A program made the translations under genes and the position numbers. The notes under the pieces were generated by a model, which worked only from the letters and a program-made list of their open reading frames with translations, had not been told where the DNA came from and made no database searches. From Mycobacterium parmense (lineage in GTDB: Bacteria > Actinomycetota > Actinomycetes > Mycobacteriales > Mycobacteriaceae), in contig NZ_AP022614.1 of NCBI RefSeq assembly GCF_010730575.1, positions 1,612,001 through 1,676,000 on the forward strand: a stretch of 64,000 bases of DNA. The letters are read 5' to 3'. Position 1 is the first letter of the stretch. Every line of letters starts with the position of its first letter. Below, in pieces: positions 26,497 to 34,327 of the stretch.

Positions 26497-28070
26497 CGGT
26501 AGGACGTGCCGCGCGCCGGACGCTCCCACAACACCCCGTCCTGAGCGGTGACGCCCGCGGCGATCAGCGCGCGCTTGAGGATCTTGTTCGTCGCCGTCGT
26601 AGGCAACTCCGCGTTGATGCGGACGTAGCGCGGCCACGCCTTCGGTGACAGGTCGGGCTGCGCGGCGAGGAACTCCTCGAAGCCGGCCGGCTTCAGGTGC
26701 GAGCGGTCCCGCAGCACCAGCGCTGCCATCACCTGGTCGCCGACGCTGTCGTCGGGGACCGCGTAGACCGCGACCTGGCTGACCTCGGGCAGCCGCTCGA
26801 GGATGCGCTCGATCGGAGCGGCCGCCAAATTCTCGCCGTCCACCCGCATCCAGTCCGCGGTCCGGCCGGCCAGATAGATCCAGCCGTCGGCGTCGCGGTA
26901 GGCCAGGTCGCCGGACCAGTACATTCCGTGCCGCATGCGCTCGGCCGTGGCGGCCGGGTCGTTGTAGTAGCCGACGAATGGGCCCGCCCCCGTCGTGTTG
27001 ACCAGCTCGCCGACTGCCTCGTCGAAGTTGGTCAGGGCGCCGTGTTCGTCGAACTGCGCGACGGCGCATTCCTCGAGCGTCACCGGGTTGTAGATGCTGA
27101 CCCCGGCATAGGGTTTGCCGATCGAGCCCGGTGGGGTGCCGTCTTCTCGCACGACGATCACGGCGAACTCGCTGGAGCCGAAGCTATCCACCACCCGGCA
27201 GCCGAAACGCTCTGCGAATCGGGCGATGTCGCGGTCGGTCGCCTCGTTGCCGAACGCCACCCGCAGCGTGTTCTCGGCGTCGTCGGGACGCTCGGGGGTC
27301 GACAGGATCAACGCGAGGGGCTTGCCGACGTAATTCAGGTAGGTCACCTTGTGCCGGCGCACGTCGTCGAGGAAGCGCGACGGCGAGAACCGGGCCGGGA
27401 CCATGGTGGCGCCGCTGCCGACGGCGACCGCCCACCCGGCGGCCACCCCGTTGGAGTGGAAAAGCGGCATGGCGAGATAACAGACGTCATCGGCGGTGAC
27501 GTCGTACTGGTAGATCAGGCTCGCACCGCACATGATCGCCATCGCGTGGGCGAGCCGGACGACCTTGGGATCGCCGCTTGTTCCCGAGGTGAAGATCATC
27601 ATCAGGGTGTCGCCGCCGGCGACCTCGCGGTGCGGTACCAGGACGGGAGCCCCGGGAAGGCGAGCCACCAGCTCGGCGTACCGATCACCGCTCACGTCGA
27701 GAACTTCAATACCGTTGAGGTCCAAGCCGTCCAAGAGCTGTCGGTGCTCGTCGTCGACGAGCAGGATCTGGCAGTCCGATCGCCGGATGTCGGCCAGCAA
27801 GCCGGCCCCGCGCCGGGTGGTGTTCAGGCCGCACAGCACGTAGCCGCCGAGCGCGGCGGCGGCCATGGCGCGCAGCATCGCCGGAGAGTTGGGCAGCAGG
27901 GCCCCGACGTGCAACGGGCGGTCCGGGTCGGCGAGCGCGATCAGCGCGGCGGCCTCCGCCTCGGCTTCGGCGAGGTGTTCGCGCCACGTCCAGATCCGGT
28001 CCCCGTGGGCAACCGCCGCCGAGTCGTCGTGCCTGCGCTGCCGCAGCAGCTGCTGGACTGTCTCGATCAT
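26472..28070 (-). CDS. FadD17-like acyl-CoA ligase
   Basis: 532 residues from ATG 28070, overlapping the monooxygenase stop by four bases (ATGA). ANL-superfamily motifs: MIFTSGTSGDPKVVRLAH, FGSSEFAVIV, SGDLAYRDADGWIYLAGR, DWMRVDGENLAAAPIE, and the catalytic Lys in TTATNKILKR. From memory the pattern is closest to mycobacterial FadD17, one of the ligases associated with steroid side-chain acids, but it could be a paralogue. It is the last gene of the nine-gene operon. It would load the acid substrate, or the product of ester hydrolysis, onto CoA. Confidence 0.9.
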   Translation of the reverse strand: MIETVQQLLRQRRHDDSAAVAHGDRIWTWREHLAEAEAEAAALIALADPDRPLHVGALLPNSPAMLRAMAAAALGGYVLCGLNTTRRGAGLLADIRRSDCQILLVDDEHRQLLDGLDLNGIEVLDVSGDRYAELVARLPGAPVLVPHREVAGGDTLMMIFTSGTSGDPKVVRLAHAMAIMCGASLIYQYDVTADDVCYLAMPLFHSNGVAAGWAVAVGSGATMVPARFSPSRFLDDVRRHKVTYLNYVGKPLALILSTPERPDDAENTLRVAFGNEATDRDIARFAERFGCRVVDSFGSSEFAVIVVREDGTPPGSIGKPYAGVSIYNPVTLEECAVAQFDEHGALTNFDEAVGELVNTTGAGPFVGYYNDPAATAERMRHGMYWSGDLAYRDADGWIYLAGRTADWMRVDGENLAAAPIERILERLPEVSQVAVYAVPDDSVGDQVMAALVLRDRSHLKPAGFEEFLAAQPDLSPKAWPRYVRINAELPTTATNKILKRALIAAGVTAQDGVLWERPARGTSYRQVTASPA

Positions 28071-29683
28071 CGGTTCACCCCCTCGCCCGCGTTGCGGGCC
28101 GTCAGCACCAGCCCGGTGTAGCCACGCCCGGCCACGTCGTCGCAGTGACGGCGGTAGGTCCCGAACCCCCCGGCGTACGGCATGAAGGTCCGCGGCTTGC
28201 CTTCGATGTTGGCGCCCAGATACCACGACGACGCAGCCTTGGGAAACAATGTGCGCTCGGCGGCTTGTGCGACGAGATCGGTCCACGCCACCGCCGCGTC
28301 GCGGCGGGGTTCGACCTCGCTCACCCCGAGCCGGCGCGCCGTGAGCGCCAGGTCGATCGCCCAGTCGACCTGAACCTCGGCGTGCAGCACCATGTTCGCC
28401 AGGACCGAGGGTGCGCCGGGCCCGCTGATCGTGAAGAGGTTCGGCAGTCCCGGCACCATGAGTCCGAGGAACGTCACCGGGCCGTTCGCCCAGCAGTCGC
28501 GCAACCGGTCACCCCTGGGCCCGGTCGGGTCGATCCGCGTCAGTGCGCCGGTCATCGCGTCGAACCCGGTGGCGAACACCAGCACGTCGCACCCGTAGTG
28601 GGTTTCACTGGTCTGCACGCCGTCGAAGGTGATCGCGCGGATGGGTTCGCGGCGCAGGTTTACCAGTGCCACGTTGTCGCGGTTGAAGATGTCGTAATAG
28701 CCGCTGTCGGTGCAGATCCGCTTCGTCCCGATCGGGTGGTCGTCGGGAGTCAGGTCCGCGGCGACACCGGGATCGGCGACGATCTCGCGGATCCGCTCCT
28801 CGACGAACGCGCGGGCGATGTCGTTGGCCGCCAGGTCGGCGTTCTGGTCGGGGAATGTCTTGGCGAACAGCACGCCGCCCTGGCGCCAGCGTTCCCACAG
28901 CGCGTCCGCGCGCTCCCGTGGCTCGGTGTCGACGGCGTTCTTGTGGTAGGTGCCGTGCGGGGTGCCCGCGGCCGCGTAGGCCGACGCGCGCCGGCGCTCG
29001 GGGTACTCCTCCTGAATCTGCCGCAGTTCCTCGGGCGACCAGGGCCGGTTGGGCATGGGGATCGTGTAGTTCGCCGACCGCTGGAACACCGTCAGCCGTT
29101 GCGCCTGCGCGGCGATGATCGGCGCCACCTGGATGCCCGACGAGCCCGTGCCGATCAGGCCCACCCGTTTGCCGCGCAGACTGGGGTCCTCCCGCGGCCA
29201 GGCGGCGGTGAAGTACACCTCGCCCGCGAACTCGTCGAAGCCGGGGATGTCCGGCCGGTTGACCGCGGAGAGGCAACCCGTCGCGCACATCAAAAACGTT
29301 GCGGGATAGATCTCGCCGGTCGCCGAGCGGACATGCCATCGACCGTCCTCCGGGTCGAAGGTGGCGCCGACGATGTCGACACCGAACCGGTAGTGACGGC
29401 GCAGATCGAAACGATCGGCGACGTGGCGCAGGTAGGCGAGGATCTCGGGCTGGGCGGCGAAGCGTTCACTCCACGTCCAGTCGCGCTGCAGCGACTCGTC
29501 GAAAGAGTAGGAGTAGTCGACACTTTCGACGTCACAGCGGGCGCCGGGATAGCGGTTCCAGTACCAGGTGCCGCCCACGTCGGGGGCCGCCTCGACGCCC
29601 AGCACGGACAGGCCCGCCGACGCGGCCCGGTGCACGGCGTAGAGCCCGGCGAAGCCGGCCCCGATGACGATGATGTCGGTCAC
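28067..29683 (-). CDS. Baeyer-Villiger-type flavin monooxygenase with altered fingerprint
   Basis: 538 residues from GTG 29683, overlapping the esterase stop (GTGA). The N-terminal FAD site is VIGAGFAGLYAV and GGTWYWNRYPGARCD follows, as in class B flavin monooxygenases. The NADPH site is GLIGTGSSGIQ. The Baeyer-Villiger fingerprint FxGxxxHxxxWP appears at residues 152-163 as FAGEVYFTAAWP, with Phe158 where the His is expected. The rest is intact and full length. The expected chemistry is oxygen insertion next to a ketone, giving an ester or lactone. The altered residue may change the activity. Confidence 0.9.
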   Translation of the reverse strand: MTDIIVIGAGFAGLYAVHRAASAGLSVLGVEAAPDVGGTWYWNRYPGARCDVESVDYSYSFDESLQRDWTWSERFAAQPEILAYLRHVADRFDLRRHYRFGVDIVGATFDPEDGRWHVRSATGEIYPATFLMCATGCLSAVNRPDIPGFDEFAGEVYFTAAWPREDPSLRGKRVGLIGTGSSGIQVAPIIAAQAQRLTVFQRSANYTIPMPNRPWSPEELRQIQEEYPERRRASAYAAAGTPHGTYHKNAVDTEPRERADALWERWRQGGVLFAKTFPDQNADLAANDIARAFVEERIREIVADPGVAADLTPDDHPIGTKRICTDSGYYDIFNRDNVALVNLRREPIRAITFDGVQTSETHYGCDVLVFATGFDAMTGALTRIDPTGPRGDRLRDCWANGPVTFLGLMVPGLPNLFTISGPGAPSVLANMVLHAEVQVDWAIDLALTARRLGVSEVEPRRDAAVAWTDLVAQAAERTLFPKAASSWYLGANIEGKPRTFMPYAGGFGTYRRHCDDVAGRGYTGLVLTARNAGEGVNR

Positions 29684-30648
29684 CGCGACGACCCCCGCGA
29701 CGGCGCCGGGCCGAGCAGCCGGCGCAGATCGCTGTAGAGCAGGTCGCGCGCCGAGATTGCCGGACCGAAGGACTGAATGGTCATGAAGCCGTGGAACAAG
29801 CCGGGGAAATCCCGGTGGACGACCGGCACGCCGGCGTCGCGGAGCCGGCGCGCGTAGTCGCATCCCTCGCTGTGCAACGGGTCCAGGCCGGCGGTGATGA
29901 TCACCGCCGGCGCCAGGCCGGCGTGGGATGCCGCCCGGGCGGGCGCGACCAGGTGGGCAGGGTCGAGAACCCCGCGGTCGCCGAGGTATTGCCGCCAATA
30001 CCACTGCATCGCGGCCCGGGTGTTGAAGTGCCCGGTCGCATAGCGCCGGTAGCTTTCCGTCTCCGGGGACGGGTCGATGGCCGGGTAGAGCAGGAATTGC
30101 GCGGCCGGTGCGGCGCCGCCTCGTTCGCGGCACAAAATGGCCGTGACCGCGGCGAGATTGCCGCCGGCGCTGTCCCCGCCGACGGCAATGCGCGCCGGAT
30201 CGACGCCCAGCTCGGCCGCGTTGTCCACCGTCCAGCAGAACGCGGCGAAAGCGTCGAGCGCCGCCGCCGGTGCCGGGTGTTCCGGGGCCAGGCGGTAGCC
30301 GACCGAGACGACCACGGCCTGGCTGCCGCGGGCCAGCCCGCGGCAGAAGCCATCGTGCGAGTCGAGGTCGCAGAACACGAATCCGCCGCCGTGGCAGAAC
30401 ACGATGGCGGGGTGTGTGCCGGACGGCCCGTCGTGCGGGTGATAGACGCGCACCGGCAGGGCGCCGCCCGGGCCCGCAATCGAACGGTCGACGCTGCTGC
30501 GCACGTCGTCGCCGTTGGTCACCGGCATGCGCCGCTTGGCGATCTCGGCGCGGGCCGCCGCCCCGGTCATGGTCTCCACCCGGGGAAAGTCGGCGTCCAG
30601 GAGGCGCAACACGGCCCGGACGCGGGCATCCACCTGCGGCTCGCTCAT
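29680..30648 (-). CDS. HSL-family carboxylesterase/lipase
   Basis: 322 residues. Hormone-sensitive-lipase signature: the oxyanion motif CHGGGFVF, nucleophile GDSAGG, acid in AGLDPLHSEG and His in FPGLFHGF. It overlaps the DUF35 gene by ATGA upstream and the Baeyer-Villiger gene by GTGA downstream. In such a position the natural role is opening the ester or lactone made by the monooxygenase. That is inference; this family also deacylates many small esters. Confidence 0.92.
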   Translation of the reverse strand: MSEPQVDARVRAVLRLLDADFPRVETMTGAAARAEIAKRRMPVTNGDDVRSSVDRSIAGPGGALPVRVYHPHDGPSGTHPAIVFCHGGGFVFCDLDSHDGFCRGLARGSQAVVVSVGYRLAPEHPAPAAALDAFAAFCWTVDNAAELGVDPARIAVGGDSAGGNLAAVTAILCRERGGAAPAAQFLLYPAIDPSPETESYRRYATGHFNTRAAMQWYWRQYLGDRGVLDPAHLVAPARAASHAGLAPAVIITAGLDPLHSEGCDYARRLRDAGVPVVHRDFPGLFHGFMTIQSFGPAISARDLLYSDLRRLLGPAPSRGSSR

Positions 30649-31046
30649 GCCGGCCGGTATTTCAGCAAAGTGATGCCGGTGTCGGGCAGGTCACAGAACA
30701 CGGGCCCGACCCGCATGCCGATCCGGACGGCATCCGGGTCCACGTCGACCAGCTCGGTGCTGATCCGCGGCCCGGCGTCCCACTGCACCACGGCCAGCAG
30801 CTGCGGCAGCGCGCCGGCCCAGGGCGGCCCGGTGGGCCGTCGGGCGATGGTGTAGGTGTAAAGCGTTCCCGCGCCGTCGATCTCGCGCCATTCCAGGTCG
30901 TCGGCCAGGGTGCCGGGAGCCAGGGTGCGCGGATAGAACACGTAGCGCCGCAGCGAGGGCGAGTATTGGACCCGGATCTGGTGCTGCGCCAGCGCATCCC
31001 AGAAGGGCCGCGAGACGGGCGTGGGCTCGGGGACAGGCATACTCAT
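30645..31046 (-). CDS. Stand-alone DUF35 (OB-fold) protein without zinc cysteines
   Basis: 133 residues from ATG 31046, two bases after the thiolase stop. It aligns with the DUF35/OB-fold acyl-CoA-associated family: SRPFWDALAQHQIRVQYSP at the start, FYPRTLAPGTLADDLEW, GTLYTYTIARRP, then RIGMRVGPVF. The CxxC...CxxC rubredoxin-like zinc ribbon normally found before the OB fold is missing; the matching stretch (YSPSLRRYVFYPR) has no Cys. In the igr system a DUF35 domain is fused to the hydratase ChsH2 and pairs with the aldolase Ltp2. Here it is separate, next to the thiolase-like gene. Confidence 0.85.
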   Translation of the reverse strand: MSMPVPEPTPVSRPFWDALAQHQIRVQYSPSLRRYVFYPRTLAPGTLADDLEWREIDGAGTLYTYTIARRPTGPPWAGALPQLLAVVQWDAGPRISTELVDVDPDAVRIGMRVGPVFCDLPDTGITLLKYRPA

Positions 31047-31048
31047 CG

Positions 31049-32251
31049 TCAATCCCCCTTCATCAGCAGCGCGACCTGCTCGCTCATGATGCCGCCGTTG
31101 CCGGTGACGAATGCGGTGTCGCAGCCGGGCACCTGCGCCCCGCCGGCACGGCCCATGACCTGCCGGGCGCCGTCGACCACGTGGTGCATGCCGCCGGCCA
31201 TGCCGGCCTGGCCGAAGGACAGCTGACCGCCCGCGGTGTTGAGCGGGAAGTCCCCCCGCCAGGTCAGGTCGCGATCGGTAATCCAGGACATGCCTTGGCC
31301 TTTGGCGCAGAAGCCGGCGTCCTCGAGGGTCATCAGCACCGTGATCGTGTAGCAGTCGTAGATCGAGGCGACGTCGACGTCGGAGCGGCTCAGCCCGGCC
31401 ATGGCGAAGGCCTTGTCGGCCGCGCGGGCAATCGGTGTGCGCAGCAAGTCCTCGGCGTAGGTGGGGGTCTTGAACGCGATGTGTTCGCCGAAGCCGTTGA
31501 TCCACACGGGCCGGTGGCGGCCGCGGCGGGCGATCTCGGCGTTGGCGATCAGCACGCCCGCTCCCCCGTGCACGCGCATGACCGTTTCGAGCATGTGGAT
31601 CGGGTCGGCGATCATGGGGCTGGCGAGCACGTCCTGGGCGGTGATCGGGGTCCCGTGGAACACCGCGCCCGGGTGGGCGCACGCGTTGGTCCGCTGGTCG
31701 ACGGCGATCTTGGCGACGGCCTCGGGGTCGTAGCCGAACTGCGCGGCGTAGCGCTGCGCGATCTGCGCGTAGGGGGCGTTCTGTCCCACGTTGCCGTACG
31801 GGATCTCGAACTCGGCCTGTGGCGAGCCGTAGTTGTTCGACGACGCTCCATACCAGTTCGGCGCGGCGGGCGCCCTGGTCGCCGGCTGCGGCAGCGACGC
31901 CGAGCCGGGCACCACGGCGAGAGCGGCCTCGCAGACGCCGAGCTCCACGGCGGCCGCCGCCCGCCAGATCATCGCCGCCGACGTGGCGCCGCCGAGGTCG
32001 ACTCGCTCGCCGTAATCCAATGGCATGCCCAGGTATTCGCACAGCGTGGCCGGGGCGAACATCGCCGACTCGGCAACTCCATGGGTGAGCAGGCCGTTGA
32101 CCCGACCGGGATCGACGCCGGCGTCCTCGATCGCCATCTTCGCCAGCAGCGCGTACTGGTCGAGGGTGAACCGGGCCGGCCCCGCCGGTCGTCGCTCGGC
32201 CGGCAGTTCGGCGATCCCGACGATGGCGGCCTCGCCCCGAAGCCCCGTCAC
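31049..32251 (-). CDS. Thiolase-fold lipid-transfer/retro-aldolase (Ltp2-like)
   Basis: 400 residues from GTG 32251, overlapping the MaoC stop (GTGA). It has the thiolase fold, but the N-terminal nucleophile Cys is absent: the segment reads LGGATSAA at residues 86-93. The usual C-terminal GHP motif is GGQLSFGQAG. A tyrosine-bearing segment SIYDCYTITVLMTLEDAGF (from about residue 297) fits SCP2-type thiolases such as Ltp2. Ltp2 cleaves a hydroxyacyl-CoA by retro-aldol to a ketone and a short acyl-CoA. With the neighbouring DUF35 and MaoC proteins a retro-aldolase role is more likely than thiolysis. Confidence 0.88.
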   Translation of the reverse strand: MTGLRGEAAIVGIAELPAERRPAGPARFTLDQYALLAKMAIEDAGVDPGRVNGLLTHGVAESAMFAPATLCEYLGMPLDYGERVDLGGATSAAMIWRAAAAVELGVCEAALAVVPGSASLPQPATRAPAAPNWYGASSNNYGSPQAEFEIPYGNVGQNAPYAQIAQRYAAQFGYDPEAVAKIAVDQRTNACAHPGAVFHGTPITAQDVLASPMIADPIHMLETVMRVHGGAGVLIANAEIARRGRHRPVWINGFGEHIAFKTPTYAEDLLRTPIARAADKAFAMAGLSRSDVDVASIYDCYTITVLMTLEDAGFCAKGQGMSWITDRDLTWRGDFPLNTAGGQLSFGQAGMAGGMHHVVDGARQVMGRAGGAQVPGCDTAFVTGNGGIMSEQVALLMKGD

Positions 32252-32670
32252 GGCTGCCGCCTGGGCAGCTCGACGGTCGCCGTTCCCGGCATCAGCACGG
32301 TGTCGCCGCGGCGGCCGGCGATGTCGAGGTCGATCAGCCCGGCGCCGTCCTCGCTGAGCCGCCTGCCGGTGACCTGCCCGCCGAAGGTCAGCGGTTCACC
32401 CGGATAGGCGACCGCGCGGTTCTGCACCGAGAACGCGACCAACCGTCCGCGTCCGCCGATCCAGTCGGTGATCGCCCGGGCGAGCAGCGCGGCCTGCAGG
32501 GGTCCCTGCACCAGGACATGCTCGTAGCCTTCGGCTTGCGCCCACTGCTTGTCGTAATGGATGCGATGGCCGTTGTAGGTGGCGGCGCTGAAGAAGAACA
32601 GCTGGGTTTCGTCGGCGGTGAGGGTCAGCGCGGGCAGCTGCTCGCCCACGCTGACATCGTCGTAGAACAC
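32248..32670 (-). CDS. MaoC-like hydratase (ChsH1-like)
   Basis: Hot-dog fold protein of about 140 residues. FYDDVSVGEQLPALTLT opens it. The hydratase core reads FFFSAATYNGHRIHYDKQWA, with the Asn/His of the family, followed by LVQGPLQAALLARAITDW. The first standard start codon is GTG 32670, but it has no ribosome-binding site at a proper distance. An ATC at 32682 sits five bases after AGGAG and may be the true start. It overlaps the thiolase start by four bases. It probably hydrates an enoyl-CoA together with the second MaoC protein upstream, as ChsH1/ChsH2 do. Confidence 0.87.
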   Translation of the reverse strand: MFYDDVSVGEQLPALTLTADETQLFFFSAATYNGHRIHYDKQWAQAEGYEHVLVQGPLQAALLARAITDWIGGRGRLVAFSVQNRAVAYPGEPLTFGGQVTGRRLSEDGAGLIDLDIAGRRGDTVLMPGTATVELPRRQP

Positions 32671-32690
32671 CTGCTCGCTGATGGGGACTC

Positions 32691-33191
32691 CTAGGGCCGG
32701 GCGATCATCGAGGTCGACGCTTCGGCGAGCAGGTCGCCGTCCTGGTTGCGGTACACGGTGCGCCAGGTGACCAGGACGAAACTGCCGGAGCGTCCGCGCT
32801 TTTCGACGATGGACTCGATGGTGCGCACCATGTCGACCCGGTCGCGGTGGTAGGCCGGCAGGTGGAACGCGAAACTCTCCCCGCCCGCCATCCGCTTGGG
32901 GGCGCGGGGAAACGCGAGGCTGCCCGACACCGCGCCCGAGGAGCCGTCGGGCCGCAGGGCGTCGAGGCGGGTCACACCCAGCACGGCGTACTGCAGGAAC
33001 AGCGGGGGGCAGACGATGTCGCGAAAGCCGTTGGCCCGGGCATGGTCCGGATCGAACCACAGCGGGTTGTGGTCGCCGACCGCGGCCGCCCACCGTTGCC
33101 AGTCGCGCCGGTTCACCTCGCCGCTCGCGGAGGCGGCGACGGTGCCGACCCGCGACGCCGACTCGGCGTCGATCAAGGTGTCCTCACTCAC
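32691..33191 (-). CDS. MaoC-like N-terminal dehydratase (ChsH2-type hot-dog, no DUF35)
   Basis: 166 residues from GTG 33191, overlapping the acyl-CoA dehydrogenase stop (GTGA). The segment DWQRWAAAVGDHNPLWFDPDHARA is typical of the FAS1/MaoC N-terminal dehydratase group. FPRAPKRMAGGESFAFHLPAY and a C-terminal WRTVYRNQDGDLLAEA follow. In igr-type operons the equivalent hot-dog domain is fused to DUF35 in ChsH2; here the DUF35 part is encoded separately at 30645-31046. It would pair with the next MaoC protein to form the hydratase. Confidence 0.85.
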   Translation of the reverse strand: MSEDTLIDAESASRVGTVAASASGEVNRRDWQRWAAAVGDHNPLWFDPDHARANGFRDIVCPPLFLQYAVLGVTRLDALRPDGSSGAVSGSLAFPRAPKRMAGGESFAFHLPAYHRDRVDMVRTIESIVEKRGRSGSFVLVTWRTVYRNQDGDLLAEASTSMIARP

Positions 33192-34324
33192 CGGCACTCC
33201 TGCGTTGCCAGGCATTCCTCGAGCCACGAGGCGGCGACGTCGGCACCGCCACCGAGCGTCGAACCCAGCCGTGCGCGCTCGGTCCACAGGTGCAGATCGG
33301 TCTCGGTGACATACCCCATCCCGCCGTGCAGTTGATGGGCGTCCAGGGTTATCGCCCTGGCCGCGGTGGCCGCGCGCATGCGCGCGATGGCCGTCTCCTT
33401 GGTCGCCGTGTGGCCGCGCGCGATCTGGAATATCGCCCAGTGCGCCGCCAGTCGGGCAGCGGCCCAGGCGATGTGCATGTCGGCGACCAGATGCTGGGCG
33501 GCCTGGAAGGACGCGATCGGCCGGCCGAACTGGTGGCGCAGCTTGGTGTATTCGACGGTGCGGTCCAGCGCGGCCCGGCCGGTTCCGACCAGGTCGAGAG
33601 ATCCAAGCGACACGGCGGTGTTGGCGACCCGACGCAGCGCGGGGCCGGTGACGCCGTCGAGCACCGTGGCGTCGGCGCCGACGCGTACGTCGTCGAAACG
33701 CACGGCGCACGCCCGATAGCCCCCCGCCATCGCCAGCGGTTGCACCGTCACGCCGTCGGCACGCGGGTCCACGGCGACCACCACGGTGCGCCCGCGCGCG
33801 GCGGCGGCGACGACGAGGACGTCGGCGATGTCGGCGTCGGCGACGTAGTCCGCGGATCCGGTGAGCCGCCATCCGCCCTCGATCGGCGCCGCCCCCGCCG
33901 GTTCGGCGCGCAGCGCCGGCGAGACGTCGGCGGCGTCGCGCGCGCTCCACAACGCGGTGGTGCCGCGGCAGGCGCCGGCAGTCAGGTGCGGCAACCACGC
34001 GGCCTTGGCTGCCGGGGCGCCCAGCTCGTCGATCGCCAGGACGGCCGCAATGGTGCTGTGCACCGACGTCGGGCACAACGCGCGGCCGGCCTCGACGGAG
34101 AAGACGGCGAGGTCGTCGAGCGAACCGCCCGAACCGCCGTGCTCGGGCGCGACGGCGAGCCCGAACACCCCGGCCTCGGCGAGCGCTTTCCACAGTGCCG
34201 GTGTGCTGCGGTCGGTGCCGGGCTCGTCCAGGGAGCGCACCAGGCTCACCGGGCACTCCGCCGCGAGCAACGCACGCATCGTCGCGCCGAACTCCCGCTG
34301 CTCGACGGTGGGTGTCGCCCTCAT
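33188..34324 (-). CDS. Acyl-CoA dehydrogenase, beta-type subunit
   Basis: 378 residues. Acyl-CoA dehydrogenase fold with ALWSARDAADVSP, LTGSADYVADADIADVLVV, YTKLRHQFGRPIASFQAAQH and the FAD-binding LHGGMGYVTETDLHLWTERA. The position that carries the catalytic Glu in the partner (LERG) reads LGSLDLVG here. It therefore looks like the non-catalytic subunit of an alpha2beta2 FadE of ChsE type. It lies three bases after the other FadE gene and overlaps the MaoC gene. Those enzymes oxidise short acyl chains on steroid nuclei. Confidence 0.88.
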   Translation of the reverse strand: MRATPTVEQREFGATMRALLAAECPVSLVRSLDEPGTDRSTPALWKALAEAGVFGLAVAPEHGGSGGSLDDLAVFSVEAGRALCPTSVHSTIAAVLAIDELGAPAAKAAWLPHLTAGACRGTTALWSARDAADVSPALRAEPAGAAPIEGGWRLTGSADYVADADIADVLVVAAAARGRTVVVAVDPRADGVTVQPLAMAGGYRACAVRFDDVRVGADATVLDGVTGPALRRVANTAVSLGSLDLVGTGRAALDRTVEYTKLRHQFGRPIASFQAAQHLVADMHIAWAAARLAAHWAIFQIARGHTATKETAIARMRAATAARAITLDAHQLHGGMGYVTETDLHLWTERARLGSTLGGGADVAASWLEECLATQECR

Positions 34325-34327
34325 CGA

